From: Candidatus Krumholzibacteriota bacterium
GTDB lineage: Bacteria; Krumholzibacteriota; Krumholzibacteriia; LZORAL124-64-63
Reading direction: 5' to 3'
Assembly: GCA_022711765.1 (NCBI GenBank)
Contig: JAKLEB010000001.1
Coordinates: 437,186-501,185, forward strand
Length of the DNA stretch: 64,000 nucleotides
Part shown: piece by piece, positions 1 to 8,272 of the stretch
Layout: every line of letters starts with the position of its first letter
How positions within the stretch are numbered: position 1 is the stretch's first letter
Made by a program: the position numbers and the translations under genes
Notes under the pieces: model-generated
The model's input: only the letters and a program-made list of their open reading frames with translations
The model's database searches: none
Told to the model about the DNA's origin: nothing

Positions 1-18
1 GATCAAACTCTCCGTTGT
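1..18 (-). rRNA. 16S rRNA gene, extreme 5' end (partial)
   Basis: Read on the minus strand, the first bases are the conserved 16S start GGAGAGTTTGATC, which lines up with E. coli 16S positions 9-18. The gene runs out of the window to the left. The mature 5' end is placed near position 18 by analogy with E. coli, so it may be off by a few bases. Only about 18 nt are present, too few for taxonomy. Confidence 0.85.
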
Positions 19-219
19 CAAAAAAAAACGACAACAGAAGCGATGCTCCTGTCTTTTCGTATTCGCAAGGCCTCCCTGGGCAGAGACGCCGAAACGCCCT
101 GTCCCGGAGGCTCGGAATCACGATCGGGCCGTCGCACGCTATTCCGTTGTCAAAGATCGGGACCGTCGGTCCTGCCGCCGGTTGGGCCGACCCGACGATG
201 GATCGGGCACGGACCAAGT
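19..219 (-). promoter_or_regulatory. rRNA leader with boxA-like element
   Basis: This is the transcribed leader between the proximal rRNA promoter and the 16S 5' end. On the minus strand positions 158-143 read GATCTTTGACAACGGA, which resembles the boxA antitermination element of rRNA leaders. The 12-mer TTTGACAACGGA occurs again at 22-11, right across the 16S boundary. A run of nine A's (T's in the leader RNA) lies just upstream of the gene. Nothing coding is supported here. Confidence 0.6.
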
Positions 220-248
220 AAGTTAAGGCAGACTTGAACGGATGTCAA
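220..248 (-). promoter_or_regulatory. rRNA promoter P2
   Basis: The minus strand has a perfect -35 TTGACA (248-243), a 17-bp spacer and -10 TAACTT (225-220). An A-tract lies just upstream. Transcription would start near 213 and run into the 16S gene. Confidence 0.7.
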
Positions 249-353
249 CTCGGAAGTTGACTTTTTTTCAAGTCGCCCGGCCTCGCAACTGCTTGAGCCG
301 TGGGCCGGTGCCCCGCCGCCGCCCTCGCGAGCGAGTCGGGGCAACGGGGGCGC

Positions 354-382
354 AATCTATGCCAGCCGGGGCCCGGTGTCAA
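354..382 (-). promoter_or_regulatory. rRNA promoter P1 with AT-rich UP-like region
   Basis: The minus strand has -35 TTGACA (382-377), a 17-bp spacer and -10 TAGATT (359-354). The upstream stretch 383-420 is strikingly AT-rich for this genome and looks like an UP element. Tandem promoters with an UP element are typical of rRNA operons. Confidence 0.65.
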
Positions 383-434
383 ACTTTTAAATGCATTTTC
401 TGGGAATTTTCTTTAACTCCACCCGCGGGGCGCT

Positions 435-463
435 TTGACGCGGCCCCGGCGAACCCCTAGAGT
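435..463 (+). promoter_or_regulatory. candidate promoter of the PBP1A gene
   Basis: The plus strand has TTGACG (435-440), a 17-bp spacer and TAGAGT (458-463), about 40 nt before the start codon at 505. It is divergent from the rRNA promoters. The -10 match is only 4 of 6. Confidence 0.4.
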
Positions 464-504
464 TGCCTGGGCACGGAAGCCCCCTTCAGGCCAGGCAGGA
501 GACC

Positions 505-2637
505 ATGCCGCACCTGCTGTCCAGGACCATCCCCCGCCGCTGGGTCCGCCGCTTGCTCGGCCTGTTCCTGCTCCTGTTCGTCGCGATGGTCCTGCTCTCG
601 CTCGTCGTCCTCGACCGCCTGTCGCAGAACCTGCCTTCGATCGAGATGCTGCGCAACATCCAGCCTTCCGAGAAGACCGTCCTCTTCGCCGCCGACGGCG
701 ACACGCTCGAGGAGTTCTACACCCAGAACCGCACCGTCGTCGCCCTCGAGCGCATCCCGATCCATCTGCAGGTCGCCGTGGTCTCGGTCGAGGATCGCCG
801 GTTCCACGAGCACTACGGCATCGATCTGCGGCGCCTCGTCAAGATCGTGCTGGACAATCTCGCCGGCCGCGGCCGTCCGGGCGCGAGCACGGTGACGATG
901 CAGCTGGCCCGCAACCTCTTCCCGAAGGTCCTGCCGTCGGAGAAGACCGTCGTCCGCAAGATCCGCGAGATGATCCTGGCCGTGGAGATCGAGAAGATCT
1001 ACACGAAGGACGAGATCCTCGCGATGTACCTCAACCAGATCTACCTCGGGCGAGGGACCTACGGCGTGCAGGCCGCCGCGCGGCTGTTCTTTGGCAAGGA
1101 CGTCTGGGATCTCGAGCCTGCCGAGAGCACGATGATCGCGGGGATGATCCAGCTGCCGGAGCGCTACTCGCCGTTCAACCACCTCGAGGAGGCCTATCAA
1201 CGGCGGGCCGTCGTCCTGAACGCGATGGTCAGCGCCGGCAAGATCTCCCGCGCCTCCGCCGAGGCGATCGCCGCGACGAAGGTGGTCGTGGCCGATCCCG
1301 CCGCCTCGCAGGCGACGGCCGGCTTCGCCGCGTACTTCGTGGAAGAAGTGCGCAAGCACCTGGAGCAGACCTACGGCGCGGACCGATTGTACACGCAAGG
1401 ACTGCGCGTCTGGACCACGCTGGTGCCGAGGTACCAGACCTGGCTCGAGGACGCCGCGGCGGCGCACACGGCCGTGCTCGAGAGCGAGTTCGAGTACCCC
1501 ATGACCAAGGCCCGCTACGACCTCCTGGTCGCGGCCGGCCAGCGGCCGCCCAAGGCGGCCTACCTTCAGTGCGCCGGACTGCTCCAGGACGTGCGCACGG
1601 GAGCGATCCTGGCGATGATGGGCGGACGCGACTTCGCCGACACGAAATGGAACAACGCGTGGCAAGCGCTGCGTCAGCCGGGTTCGGTCTTCAAGCCGTT
1701 CGTGTACCTGACCGCGCTCGAGCGCGGCTACACGCCCGCGTCGATCCTCCTCGACACGCCGTTCGTGCTCGACACCGGCGCCAGCCTCTGGCGGCCCAAG
1801 AACTTCAGCGACCGCTTCCGCGGCCCGGTCACCCTGCGCTTCGCGCTGAGCCGTTCGATCAACACGCCGACGGCCAAGCTCTACCTCGATTTCGGCCTGC
1901 AGCCCTTGCTGGACAACGTCCACCGGCTGGGCATCACCGGTGAGCTGCCCCTGGTGCCCGCGCTGTTCCTGGGCGCGGGCGAAGTCTCCCTGCGCGAGGT
2001 CGTCGGCGCCTATGCGACGTTCGCGAACCACGGCGTCCGGGTGGACCAGTACCTGATCACCCGCGTCGAGACCCTGGACGGCGAGGTCCTCGAGCAGGCG
2101 CGGATCCGCCAGTACGAGGTGCTCGATCCCGCCGAGGCGTACCTCATGACGGACCTGCTGCAGACGGCGCTGCGCGAAGGCACCGGCCGGGCCGCGCGCT
2201 GGCGCGGCTTCACCAAGACCGGCGCCGGCAAGACGGGCACGACCAACGAGAGCACGAACGCGTGGTTCTGCGGGTACACGCCGAGCTACTGCGCGGGGGT
2301 GTGGATCGGCTTCGAGGAGCCGCAGCCCATGGGCCGCAATGCGACCGGCGCCCACATGGCGTTGCCGATCTGGGCCGAGTTCATGGGCAAGATCGCCGAC
2401 GAGAAGGGCAACGAACCGTTCGTGCGCCCTCCGGCCATGACCGAGAAGCTCGTCTGCCTGCGGACCGGGTTGCTCGCGACGGCGGTCTGCGATTCGACGA
2501 CCGTCGAGGTCTTCCTGCCCGGGAGCTACCCGCAGGCGATCTGCAGCGGCGACCATCGTGGCGAGTTCGGTGGGCGGTCCGGCTTCGACAGCAGCTTCGA
2601 CGATCTCGACGATCCCGAGGGCGACGGCGGCTACTGA
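505..2637 (+). CDS. class A penicillin-binding protein 1A (bifunctional)
   Basis: The product is a 710-residue inner-membrane peptidoglycan synthase that polymerises lipid II and crosslinks stem peptides. A signal anchor spans about residues 17-36. The GT51 domain carries EDRRFHEHYG with catalytic Glu96, GASTVTMQ near 125 and KDEILAMYLNQ. The transpeptidase domain has GSVFK (Ser394, Lys397), SIN near 451 and KTGTT (Lys576). All catalytic motifs are intact. ATG 505 is chosen because AGGAG lies just before it (497-501), although the spacing is short; an upstream in-frame TTG at 463 overlaps the likely promoter. The gene stands alone, divergent from the rRNA operon and convergent with deoA. Confidence 0.95.
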   Translation: MPHLLSRTIPRRWVRRLLGLFLLLFVAMVLLSLVVLDRLSQNLPSIEMLRNIQPSEKTVLFAADGDTLEEFYTQNRTVVALERIPIHLQVAVVSVEDRRFHEHYGIDLRRLVKIVLDNLAGRGRPGASTVTMQLARNLFPKVLPSEKTVVRKIREMILAVEIEKIYTKDEILAMYLNQIYLGRGTYGVQAAARLFFGKDVWDLEPAESTMIAGMIQLPERYSPFNHLEEAYQRRAVVLNAMVSAGKISRASAEAIAATKVVVADPAASQATAGFAAYFVEEVRKHLEQTYGADRLYTQGLRVWTTLVPRYQTWLEDAAAAHTAVLESEFEYPMTKARYDLLVAAGQRPPKAAYLQCAGLLQDVRTGAILAMMGGRDFADTKWNNAWQALRQPGSVFKPFVYLTALERGYTPASILLDTPFVLDTGASLWRPKNFSDRFRGPVTLRFALSRSINTPTAKLYLDFGLQPLLDNVHRLGITGELPLVPALFLGAGEVSLREVVGAYATFANHGVRVDQYLITRVETLDGEVLEQARIRQYEVLDPAEAYLMTDLLQTALREGTGRAARWRGFTKTGAGKTGTTNESTNAWFCGYTPSYCAGVWIGFEEPQPMGRNATGAHMALPIWAEFMGKIADEKGNEPFVRPPAMTEKLVCLRTGLLATAVCDSTTVEVFLPGSYPQAICSGDHRGEFGGRSGFDSSFDDLDDPEGDGGY

Positions 2638-2692
2638 GGCGGCCGCCGGCCCGCGGCGCCGCGAGACCGGGCCGAGATCGCCGCCGGCGGGG

Positions 2693-4036
2693 TCAGAGCC
2701 AGCGGTCGAGCACGAGCGCCGGCGGGGCGAGCGGAGCCGGACGGACCGCGATCGCCGCGGCGAGCCGCCGCAAGGCCGCGTCGAGCTGCGCGCCGGCCGG
2801 GCCGCGCAAGCGCGCCACCGGCTGGTCGCGTTCCACCGGCTGGCCGGTCTTGCCGAGCCAGTCGATGCCCACCGCGCGATCGATCACGTCTTCGACTCGA
2901 TGCCGGGCGCCGCCGAGGTCGGCGAGCGCCAGCCCGACGGCGCGGCAATCGCAGACCTCGAGCCAGCCCGCCGCCGGCGCCCGCAGTTCGGCCGCGACCG
3001 GCGCCACGACCAGGCCGAGATCGTCGGCTTCCCAGTCGAGCCTGCCGCCCTGAGCCTCGACCCATGACCGGAGGCAGCGCCACGCCTCCCCCGCGTCCCA
3101 GGCCGCACGCACCCGATCGCGCGCCGCGTCCGCATCTCCGGCGAGGCCCGCCACCTGGACCATGGCAGCCGTGAGCTCCTCCGTGAGCTCGACCAGGTCG
3201 GCCGGCGCCTCACGGCGCCCGCCCGGCCGCAGCGCCGCGAAGGCCTCCCGCACCTCGCTGGCGTGGCCGACTGCCACGCCGAGCGGCTGCGACATGTCCG
3301 TGAAGAGGACGGCCATCCGCCGGTCGTAGGAGCGGCCGACCGCGACGAGGGCCCGCGCAAGCCGCCGCGCCTGGTCGAGGTCGGTCATGAAGGCGCCGGC
3401 GCCGCACTTCAGGTCGATGACGATGGTCCGCGGACCGGCCGCGAGCTTCTTGGACATGATCGACGCCGTGATCAGCGGCACGCAGTCCACCGTCGCCGTC
3501 ACGTCGCGCAGGGCGTAGATCAAGCCGTCCGCCGGCGCGATGTCGTCGCTCTGCCCCACGATGGCGCAGCCGTGGCGCCGCACGAGCCCGAGGAACTCCG
3601 CATTGTCCAGGTGGATCCGGTACCCGGGGATGGCTTCCAGCTTGTCGAGGGTGCCGCCGGTGTGACCGAGTCCGCGGCCCGACAGCATCGGGACGCGCAG
3701 GCCACAGGCGGCCGCGAGCGGCGCCAGCAGGAGCGAGACCTTGTCGCCGACGCCGCCGGTGGAGTGCTTGTCGGCGGTCGGGCCGCCGAGGTCGCCGGTG
3801 TCGAGCTGCGCGCCCGACCGGAGCATGCTGTCGGTCAGCGCCGCCGTCTCCCCGTCGGTCAGGTCCCGGAACCACACCGCCATCAGGAAGGCGGCCATCT
3901 GGTAGCGCGGCACGCGGCCGGCCGTGAAGCCGGCGACGAGGTCCGCGATCTGCGCCGCGGCGAGTTCCTGTCCCCGCTTCTTGGCCTCGATGACCGCCCG
4001 CACGTCCAGCGGGGTGGCGGGCAGCTCGCCGGTCAC
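2693..4036 (-). CDS. deoA: thymidine / pyrimidine-nucleoside phosphorylase
   Basis: The enzyme splits pyrimidine (deoxy)nucleosides with phosphate to give the base and (deoxy)ribose-1-phosphate. The 447-residue protein has the family signature KHSTGGVGDK (residues 90-99), the glycine-rich RGLGHTGGTLDKLE near 120 and the SIMSKKLA segment of the phosphate/pyrimidine site. It starts with GTG at 4036, overlapping the TGA of cdd by 4 nt (GTGA), and is the last gene of deoB-cdd-deoA. Its product feeds phosphopentomutase encoded two genes upstream. Thymidine and broader pyrimidine specificity cannot be told apart from sequence. Confidence 0.93.
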   Translation of the reverse strand: MTGELPATPLDVRAVIEAKKRGQELAAAQIADLVAGFTAGRVPRYQMAAFLMAVWFRDLTDGETAALTDSMLRSGAQLDTGDLGGPTADKHSTGGVGDKVSLLLAPLAAACGLRVPMLSGRGLGHTGGTLDKLEAIPGYRIHLDNAEFLGLVRRHGCAIVGQSDDIAPADGLIYALRDVTATVDCVPLITASIMSKKLAAGPRTIVIDLKCGAGAFMTDLDQARRLARALVAVGRSYDRRMAVLFTDMSQPLGVAVGHASEVREAFAALRPGGRREAPADLVELTEELTAAMVQVAGLAGDADAARDRVRAAWDAGEAWRCLRSWVEAQGGRLDWEADDLGLVVAPVAAELRAPAAGWLEVCDCRAVGLALADLGGARHRVEDVIDRAVGIDWLGKTGQPVERDQPVARLRGPAGAQLDAALRRLAAAIAVRPAPLAPPALVLDRWL

Positions 4037-4470
4037 GGTCGATCCCGCCCGGCGGCGTCGCGGGGGCCGCCCGGGAACGCGGTGAAGGCATGCGGGAGGA
4101 GCGCGCGGATCGTCGTGCGGACGACCGCACCCGCCGCGCCGCGTTCGCCGCCGAGGATGACCTCGAGATCGGGGGCGAACTCGAGGAGCACCTGCCGGCA
4201 GGCGCCGCAGGGCGGCGTGGGCTCGTCGCCGTCGGCGCAGACAGCGATGGCCGCGAACTCGCGGCGGCCCTCCGCCACCGCTCGCGCCACCGCCGAGCGC
4301 TCGGCGCAGAGCGACAGTCCGAAGCTGGCGTTCTCCACGTTCGTACCGGTCACGACCTGGCCGTCGGCGCAGAGCAGGGCCGCCCCGACCCGGAAGCCGG
4401 AGTAGGGCGAGTAGCTCGCCAGGCGGGCCGCGCAGGCCGCCTCGAGCAGCGTCCGGTCGCGTTCGGTCAC
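4033..4470 (-). CDS. cdd: cytidine deaminase
   Basis: The protein hydrolytically deaminates cytidine and deoxycytidine to uridine forms, which deoA can then cleave. It has 145 residues, the usual size of the small homotetrameric class. Zinc ligands are Cys55, Cys88 and Cys91 (CAE and PCGAC motifs), with catalytic Glu57. The start is GTG at 4470, preceded by AAGGAC and overlapping the deoB stop as GTGA. The stop in turn overlaps the deoA start in the same way, so the three genes look translationally coupled. Confidence 0.95.
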   Translation of the reverse strand: MTERDRTLLEAACAARLASYSPYSGFRVGAALLCADGQVVTGTNVENASFGLSLCAERSAVARAVAEGRREFAAIAVCADGDEPTPPCGACRQVLLEFAPDLEVILGGERGAAGAVVRTTIRALLPHAFTAFPGGPRDAAGRDRP

Positions 4471-5660
4471 CGTCGTCCTTTCGCGGGCGCCGCCCTCAGA
4501 TTCGCCAGGACACTCGTTCCGTGCGCCGGCGGCTCGGCGCCGAAGAACTCGGCGACCGTCGCGCCCAGGTCGGCGAAGGTCGGCCGCAGGCCGAGATCCG
4601 CGCCGCCGGGCGAACCGCTCGACCACGCCAGCAGCGGCACTTCCTCACGCGAGTGGTCGGTGCTCGGCGTCGTGGGGTCGTTGCCGTGATCCGCGGTGAT
4701 GAAACAGAGGTCGCCGGCCCGCAGCGCCGCCAGGAAACGGGGCAGCCAGGCGTCGAAGGCGCGCAGCCCGGCCGCCATCCCCGCGCAGTCGTTCCGGTGG
4801 CCCCAGAGCATGTCGAAGTCGACGAGGTTGACCATCAGGAAGCCCGGATCGGGCAGGGTCCGGTACTCCTGCTCGAGCAGGCGCATCCCGTCGGCGTTGT
4901 CGCGACTCTTGACCGCCGTGTCGATGCCCTGGCCCGCGTAGAGGTCGTAGATCTTGCCGATCGTCCGCACGTGGACGCCCGCGATCTGCAGCGCGGGAAG
5001 CACGAGCCCCTCGCCCGGAACGACCGAGTAGTCGTGCCGGTTCGGGGTCCGTTCGTACGCGCCGCTCGCGCCGCGGAACGGCCGCGCGATCACGCGGCTC
5101 ACCCCGTGCGGCGGCACCAGGAGCTCGCGCGCGACTCGGCAGATCAGGTCGAGCTCGTCCAGCGGCACGATCGCCTCGTGCGCGGCGACCTGGAAGACCG
5201 AGTCCGCCGAGGTGTAGACGATGACCTTGCCCGTGCGAACGTGCTCGTCGCCGAGCGCCTCGATGATCGCCGTCCCGCTCGCCGCGACGTTGCCCAGCCA
5301 GCCGCGGCCGATCCGGCGCGCGAACTCCGCGAGCAGGTCCGGCGGGAACCCGTCGGGGTACGTCGGGAACGGGACCCGGGTCACCAGCCCCATCAGCTCC
5401 CAGTGACCGGTCGTCGAGTCCTTGCCCGCCGAGACCTCGCGCATCCGGCCGTACCCGGCCGCCGGGCGCGAAACCGGCGGGACGCCGAGGATGTCGTGCA
5501 GGTTCCCGAGGCCGAGCGCGGCCAGGTTCGGCAGCGCGAGCCCGCCGACCTGCCGCGCCAGGTTGCCGAGCGTGTCGCTGCCAAGGTCGCCATACGCGGC
5601 CGCATCCGGCGCCCGGCCGACCCCGACGCCGTCGAGGATGATGAGGACTGCGCGAGCCAT
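4467..5660 (-). CDS. deoB: phosphopentomutase
   Basis: The enzyme interconverts (deoxy)ribose-1-phosphate and -5-phosphate, linking nucleoside breakdown to central metabolism. The 397-residue protein belongs to the alkaline-phosphatase superfamily. It has the metal-binding LDGVGVG with Asp10, STTGHWE near residue 90 carrying the phospho-acceptor Thr, DFDMLWGHRND and TADHGNDPTT. ATG 5660 has GGAG five bases upstream, and longer in-frame starts would add a non-conserved tail. It is the first gene of deoB-cdd-deoA and divergent from rarA. Confidence 0.94.
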   Translation of the reverse strand: MARAVLIILDGVGVGRAPDAAAYGDLGSDTLGNLARQVGGLALPNLAALGLGNLHDILGVPPVSRPAAGYGRMREVSAGKDSTTGHWELMGLVTRVPFPTYPDGFPPDLLAEFARRIGRGWLGNVAASGTAIIEALGDEHVRTGKVIVYTSADSVFQVAAHEAIVPLDELDLICRVARELLVPPHGVSRVIARPFRGASGAYERTPNRHDYSVVPGEGLVLPALQIAGVHVRTIGKIYDLYAGQGIDTAVKSRDNADGMRLLEQEYRTLPDPGFLMVNLVDFDMLWGHRNDCAGMAAGLRAFDAWLPRFLAALRAGDLCFITADHGNDPTTPSTDHSREEVPLLAWSSGSPGGADLGLRPTFADLGATVAEFFGAEPPAHGTSVLANLRAAPAKGRR

Positions 5661-5710
5661 GCCGTCTCCAGCGGACGAACGGGCCAACCCATCCGGGGTA
5701 TGAACCACGC

Positions 5711-5739
5711 AGATTACGGCCGTCCGCGCGGCAAGTCAA
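5711..5739 (-). promoter_or_regulatory. candidate deoB operon promoter
   Basis: The minus strand has TTGACT (5739-5734), a 17-bp spacer and TAATCT (5716-5711), which would give a ~45-nt leader. The -35 is good and the -10 weak. Confidence 0.4.
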
Positions 5740-5758
5740 CCCGGCGCGCGAACCGCAC

Positions 5759-5786
5759 TTGCCACGGCCCGGCGACCCGCTAGAAT
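5759..5786 (+). promoter_or_regulatory. rarA promoter, predicted leaderless start
   Basis: The plus strand has TTGCCA (5759-5764), a 16-bp spacer and TAGAAT (5781-5786). The ATG of rarA at 5794 falls where transcription should begin, 7 nt after the -10 box, and there is no Shine-Dalgarno sequence. Confidence 0.6.
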
Positions 5787-5793
5787 CCTGTCC

Positions 5794-7236
5794 ATGTCCG
5801 CCGACCTGTTCCATCCCGAAAGCGACCCGCCCGATCAGCCGGCCCCCGCCTCGGCGGAGAGTCGCGCGGACGTGCCGCGCCCCCTCGCCGACCGCCTGCG
5901 GCCCCGCACCCTGGACGAGGTCGTCGGCCAGGCGAAGCTCCTGGCGGCGGACGGCCCGTTCCGGCCGCTCCTCGAGGCGGACGTCCTGCCCTCGCTGCTC
6001 TTCTGGGGACCGCCGGGTTGCGGCAAGACGACCCTGGCCCGCCTGGTCGCCGGCTACACGGACGCCCGGTTCCTCGAGTACAGCGCGGTCCGCGTGGGAT
6101 CGAAGGAGCTGAAGGAGGTCATGGCCGAGTCCGAACGGTTGCGGCGGTCGACCGGCCGGCGGACCGTCCTCTTCCTCGACGAGATCCATCGCTTCAACAA
6201 GGCGCAGCAGGACGCCCTGCTGCCCTGGGTGGAGCGCGGCGACATCACCCTGATCGGCGCGACGACCGAGAATCCCAGCTTCGAGATCAACGGGGCGCTG
6301 CTGTCGCGCATGCGCCTGTTCGTCCTCGAACCGCTGAGCACGGGCGACGTGATGACCTTGCTGCGCAACGCGCTCGCCCATCCGGAAGGGCTCGCGGACC
6401 GCGCAGTCACGGTCGACGACGCGGCGCTGGCCGCTCTGGCCGAGCTCTCCGAGGGCGATGCGCGGCAGGCGCTCGGCCTGCTCGACGCGGTCGTCGGCGC
6501 GGTCGCGGAACGACGGCGCGCCGGCGCCGCCGCCGGCGAGCCGCACGTCGCCGTCGACGATCTCGCCCAGCTCATCCAGCATCGCGCGGTCCGGTACGAC
6601 AAGTCCGGCGACGAGCACTACAACCTCATCAGCGCACTGCACAAGAGCCTGCGCAACAGCGACGTCCAGGCTGGTCTCTACTGGCTCGTCCGGATGCTCG
6701 AGGGCGGCGAGGATCCGCTCTACCTCGCGCGACGCCTCGTGCGGTTCGCGAGCGAGGACGTCGGCCTGGCGGACCCTCAGGCGCTGCCCCAGGCCCTCGC
6801 CGCGCGCGACGCCGTGCACTTCATCGGCCTGCCCGAGGGCGGGCTGGCCCTCGCCCAGGCCACCGTCTACCTGGCGCTGGCGCCCAAGAGCAACGCGCTC
6901 TACACGGGTTTCCTCGCTGCGCAGCGCGAGGTCCAGCACGGCGCGAATCCGCCCGTGCCGCTCCACCTGCGCAACGCGCCGACCCGCACCATGAAGGAGC
7001 TGGGCTTCGGGCGCGAGTACGTCTACGCTCACGACACGACCGACGGGATCGCGGCCATGGACTGCCTGCCGGCGGGCCTAAAGGACGCCGTCTTCTATCG
7101 GCCGCGCGGCAAGGGCTGGGAGCGCGAGCTGGCCCAGCGCATGGAGCAGATCGCGGCCTGGCACCGCCGCCGGGCGACCGGATCGCAACCGACGTCTGCC
7201 GAGCGGCAGCCGCCGCCCGCGGGAGGCGACACATGA
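5794..7236 (+). CDS. rarA: replication-associated recombination protein RarA (MgsA)
   Basis: This is an AAA+ clamp-loader-like ATPase of 480 residues that acts at stalled replication forks. Walker A is GPPGCGKTT (residues 72-80), Walker B is FLDEIHRF near 130 and sensor 1 is GATTENPSF. The C-terminal MgsA region ([20 protein letters not shown]) is present and full length. ATG 5794 has no ribosome site and sits at the predicted transcript start. The stop overlaps pfkA as ATGA. Pairing with pfkA is not a pathway link that I recognise. Confidence 0.93.
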   Translation: MSADLFHPESDPPDQPAPASAESRADVPRPLADRLRPRTLDEVVGQAKLLAADGPFRPLLEADVLPSLLFWGPPGCGKTTLARLVAGYTDARFLEYSAVRVGSKELKEVMAESERLRRSTGRRTVLFLDEIHRFNKAQQDALLPWVERGDITLIGATTENPSFEINGALLSRMRLFVLEPLSTGDVMTLLRNALAHPEGLADRAVTVDDAALAALAELSEGDARQALGLLDAVVGAVAERRRAGAAAGEPHVAVDDLAQLIQHRAVRYDKSGDEHYNLISALHKSLRNSDVQAGLYWLVRMLEGGEDPLYLARRLVRFASEDVGLADPQALPQALAARDAVHFIGLPEGGLALAQATVYLALAPKSNALYTGFLAAQREVQHGANPPVPLHLRNAPTRTMKELGFGREYVYAHDTTDGIAAMDCLPAGLKDAVFYRPRGKGWERELAQRMEQIAAWHRRRATGSQPTSAERQPPPAGGDT

Positions 7237-8192
7237 AGCGGATCGGGGTTTTGACCGGCGGCGGCGATGCCGCAGGCATGAACGCAGCCATCCGCGCCGC
7301 GGTGCGGACCATCTGGCACCACAAGGCGGAGGCCGTCGGCATCAACCGCGGCTGGCAGGGACTCGCCGAAGCCGACGCGCGCAGCCTGGGCTCCGGCTCC
7401 GTGAGCGGGATCCTGCACCAGGGCGGCACGATCCTGCGGACGTTCCGCTACCCCGAGTTCGCGACCGACGAGGGCACCGTCGCCGTCGGCAAGGCTCTCA
7501 AGAAGCTCCGGCTCGATGGGCTCGTGGTGATCGGCGGCGACGGCAGCTTCCGCGGGGCGGACAAGCTCCTGCGGACCTTCGGCCTGCCCGTGGTCGGCGT
7601 GCCCGCCACCATCGACAACGACATCCCCGGCACCGACCGTTCCATCGGCTACGACACGGCGCTCAACATCGCGGTCGACGCCGTCGACAAGATCAAGGAC
7701 ACGGCGTCGAGCCACGGCCGCATCTTCGTGATCGAGGTGATGGGCCGCGACTACGGTCTGCTCGCCGCCCACGTCGCGATGGCCACCGGCGCCGAGGAAG
7801 CGCTCGTGCCGGAGATCCCGTACGACCTGAACGAAGTCTGCCGGCGGATCGAGGCCGGCTATGCGGAGGGGAAGTACCACGCCCTGATCATCGTGGCCGA
7901 GGGCGCCGGCAAGGCGAGTTACATCACGTTCGAGATCAACAACCGGCTGAATCGGCCGGTGCGCATGGTGGTGCTCGGACACATCCAGCGCGGCGGCGCG
8001 CCGTCGGCGTTCGACAGGATCCTCGCCACCAGGATGGCGCATCACGCGACCGAGCTGCTGCTGGGCGGTACGCACGGCGTGATGGTCGGCATCGTCGCCA
8101 ACAAGTTCAAGACGAGCCCTCTCGTCAAGAAGACCGGCGTCAAGCTCGCGGACGTGCGGCAGAGCTGGGAGCTGTCGCAGCTGCTCGGCTGA
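7233..8192 (+). CDS. pfkA: ATP-dependent 6-phosphofructokinase
   Basis: The enzyme phosphorylates fructose-6-phosphate to the 1,6-bisphosphate, the committed glycolytic step. It has 319 residues, as in classical PfkA. GGDGS at residues 101-105 has Gly104, and Ala precedes TIDND where pyrophosphate-dependent enzymes carry Lys; both favour ATP as donor. Catalytic Asp128 lies in TIDNDIPGTD. ATG 7233 is preceded by GGGAGG and overlaps the rarA stop by 4 nt. A strong hairpin follows the stop codon. Confidence 0.94.
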   Translation: MKRIGVLTGGGDAAGMNAAIRAAVRTIWHHKAEAVGINRGWQGLAEADARSLGSGSVSGILHQGGTILRTFRYPEFATDEGTVAVGKALKKLRLDGLVVIGGDGSFRGADKLLRTFGLPVVGVPATIDNDIPGTDRSIGYDTALNIAVDAVDKIKDTASSHGRIFVIEVMGRDYGLLAAHVAMATGAEEALVPEIPYDLNEVCRRIEAGYAEGKYHALIIVAEGAGKASYITFEINNRLNRPVRMVVLGHIQRGGAPSAFDRILATRMAHHATELLLGGTHGVMVGIVANKFKTSPLVKKTGVKLADVRQSWELSQLLG

Positions 8193-8218
8193 ACCGATCC
8201 GCCGGCGCCCTGCGCGAC

Positions 8219-8246
8219 AGGGCCCCCGCCGGACGGCGGGGGCCCT
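8219..8246. terminator. bidirectional hairpin terminator
   Basis: A perfect 12-bp GC stem (8219-8230 with 8235-8246) has a GGAC tetraloop and lies between convergent pfkA and the lipoprotein gene. There is no U-tract on either strand. Confidence 0.6.
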
Positions 8247-8272
8247 GCGGGGCCGGTCGCGCGAGGTCGCGC

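Noticed and set aside
242..460. Possible small gene in the rRNA promoter region
   Set aside because: The frame overlaps two good promoters and an AT-rich UP-like region, with no ribosome site.
457..2556. 699-codon open frame opposite the PBP1A gene
   Set aside because: It is a GC-driven antisense frame with Arg/Gly/Asp-rich composition and no family motif, while the other strand encodes a complete PBP1A.
4645..7032. 795-codon minus-strand frame across deoB and rarA
   Set aside because: It covers two clear genes in other frames and shows only low-complexity antisense composition.
7233..8192. Pyrophosphate-dependent phosphofructokinase
   Set aside because: Gly at 104 and Ala before TIDND are the ATP-type residues; the PPi type would show Asp and Lys.
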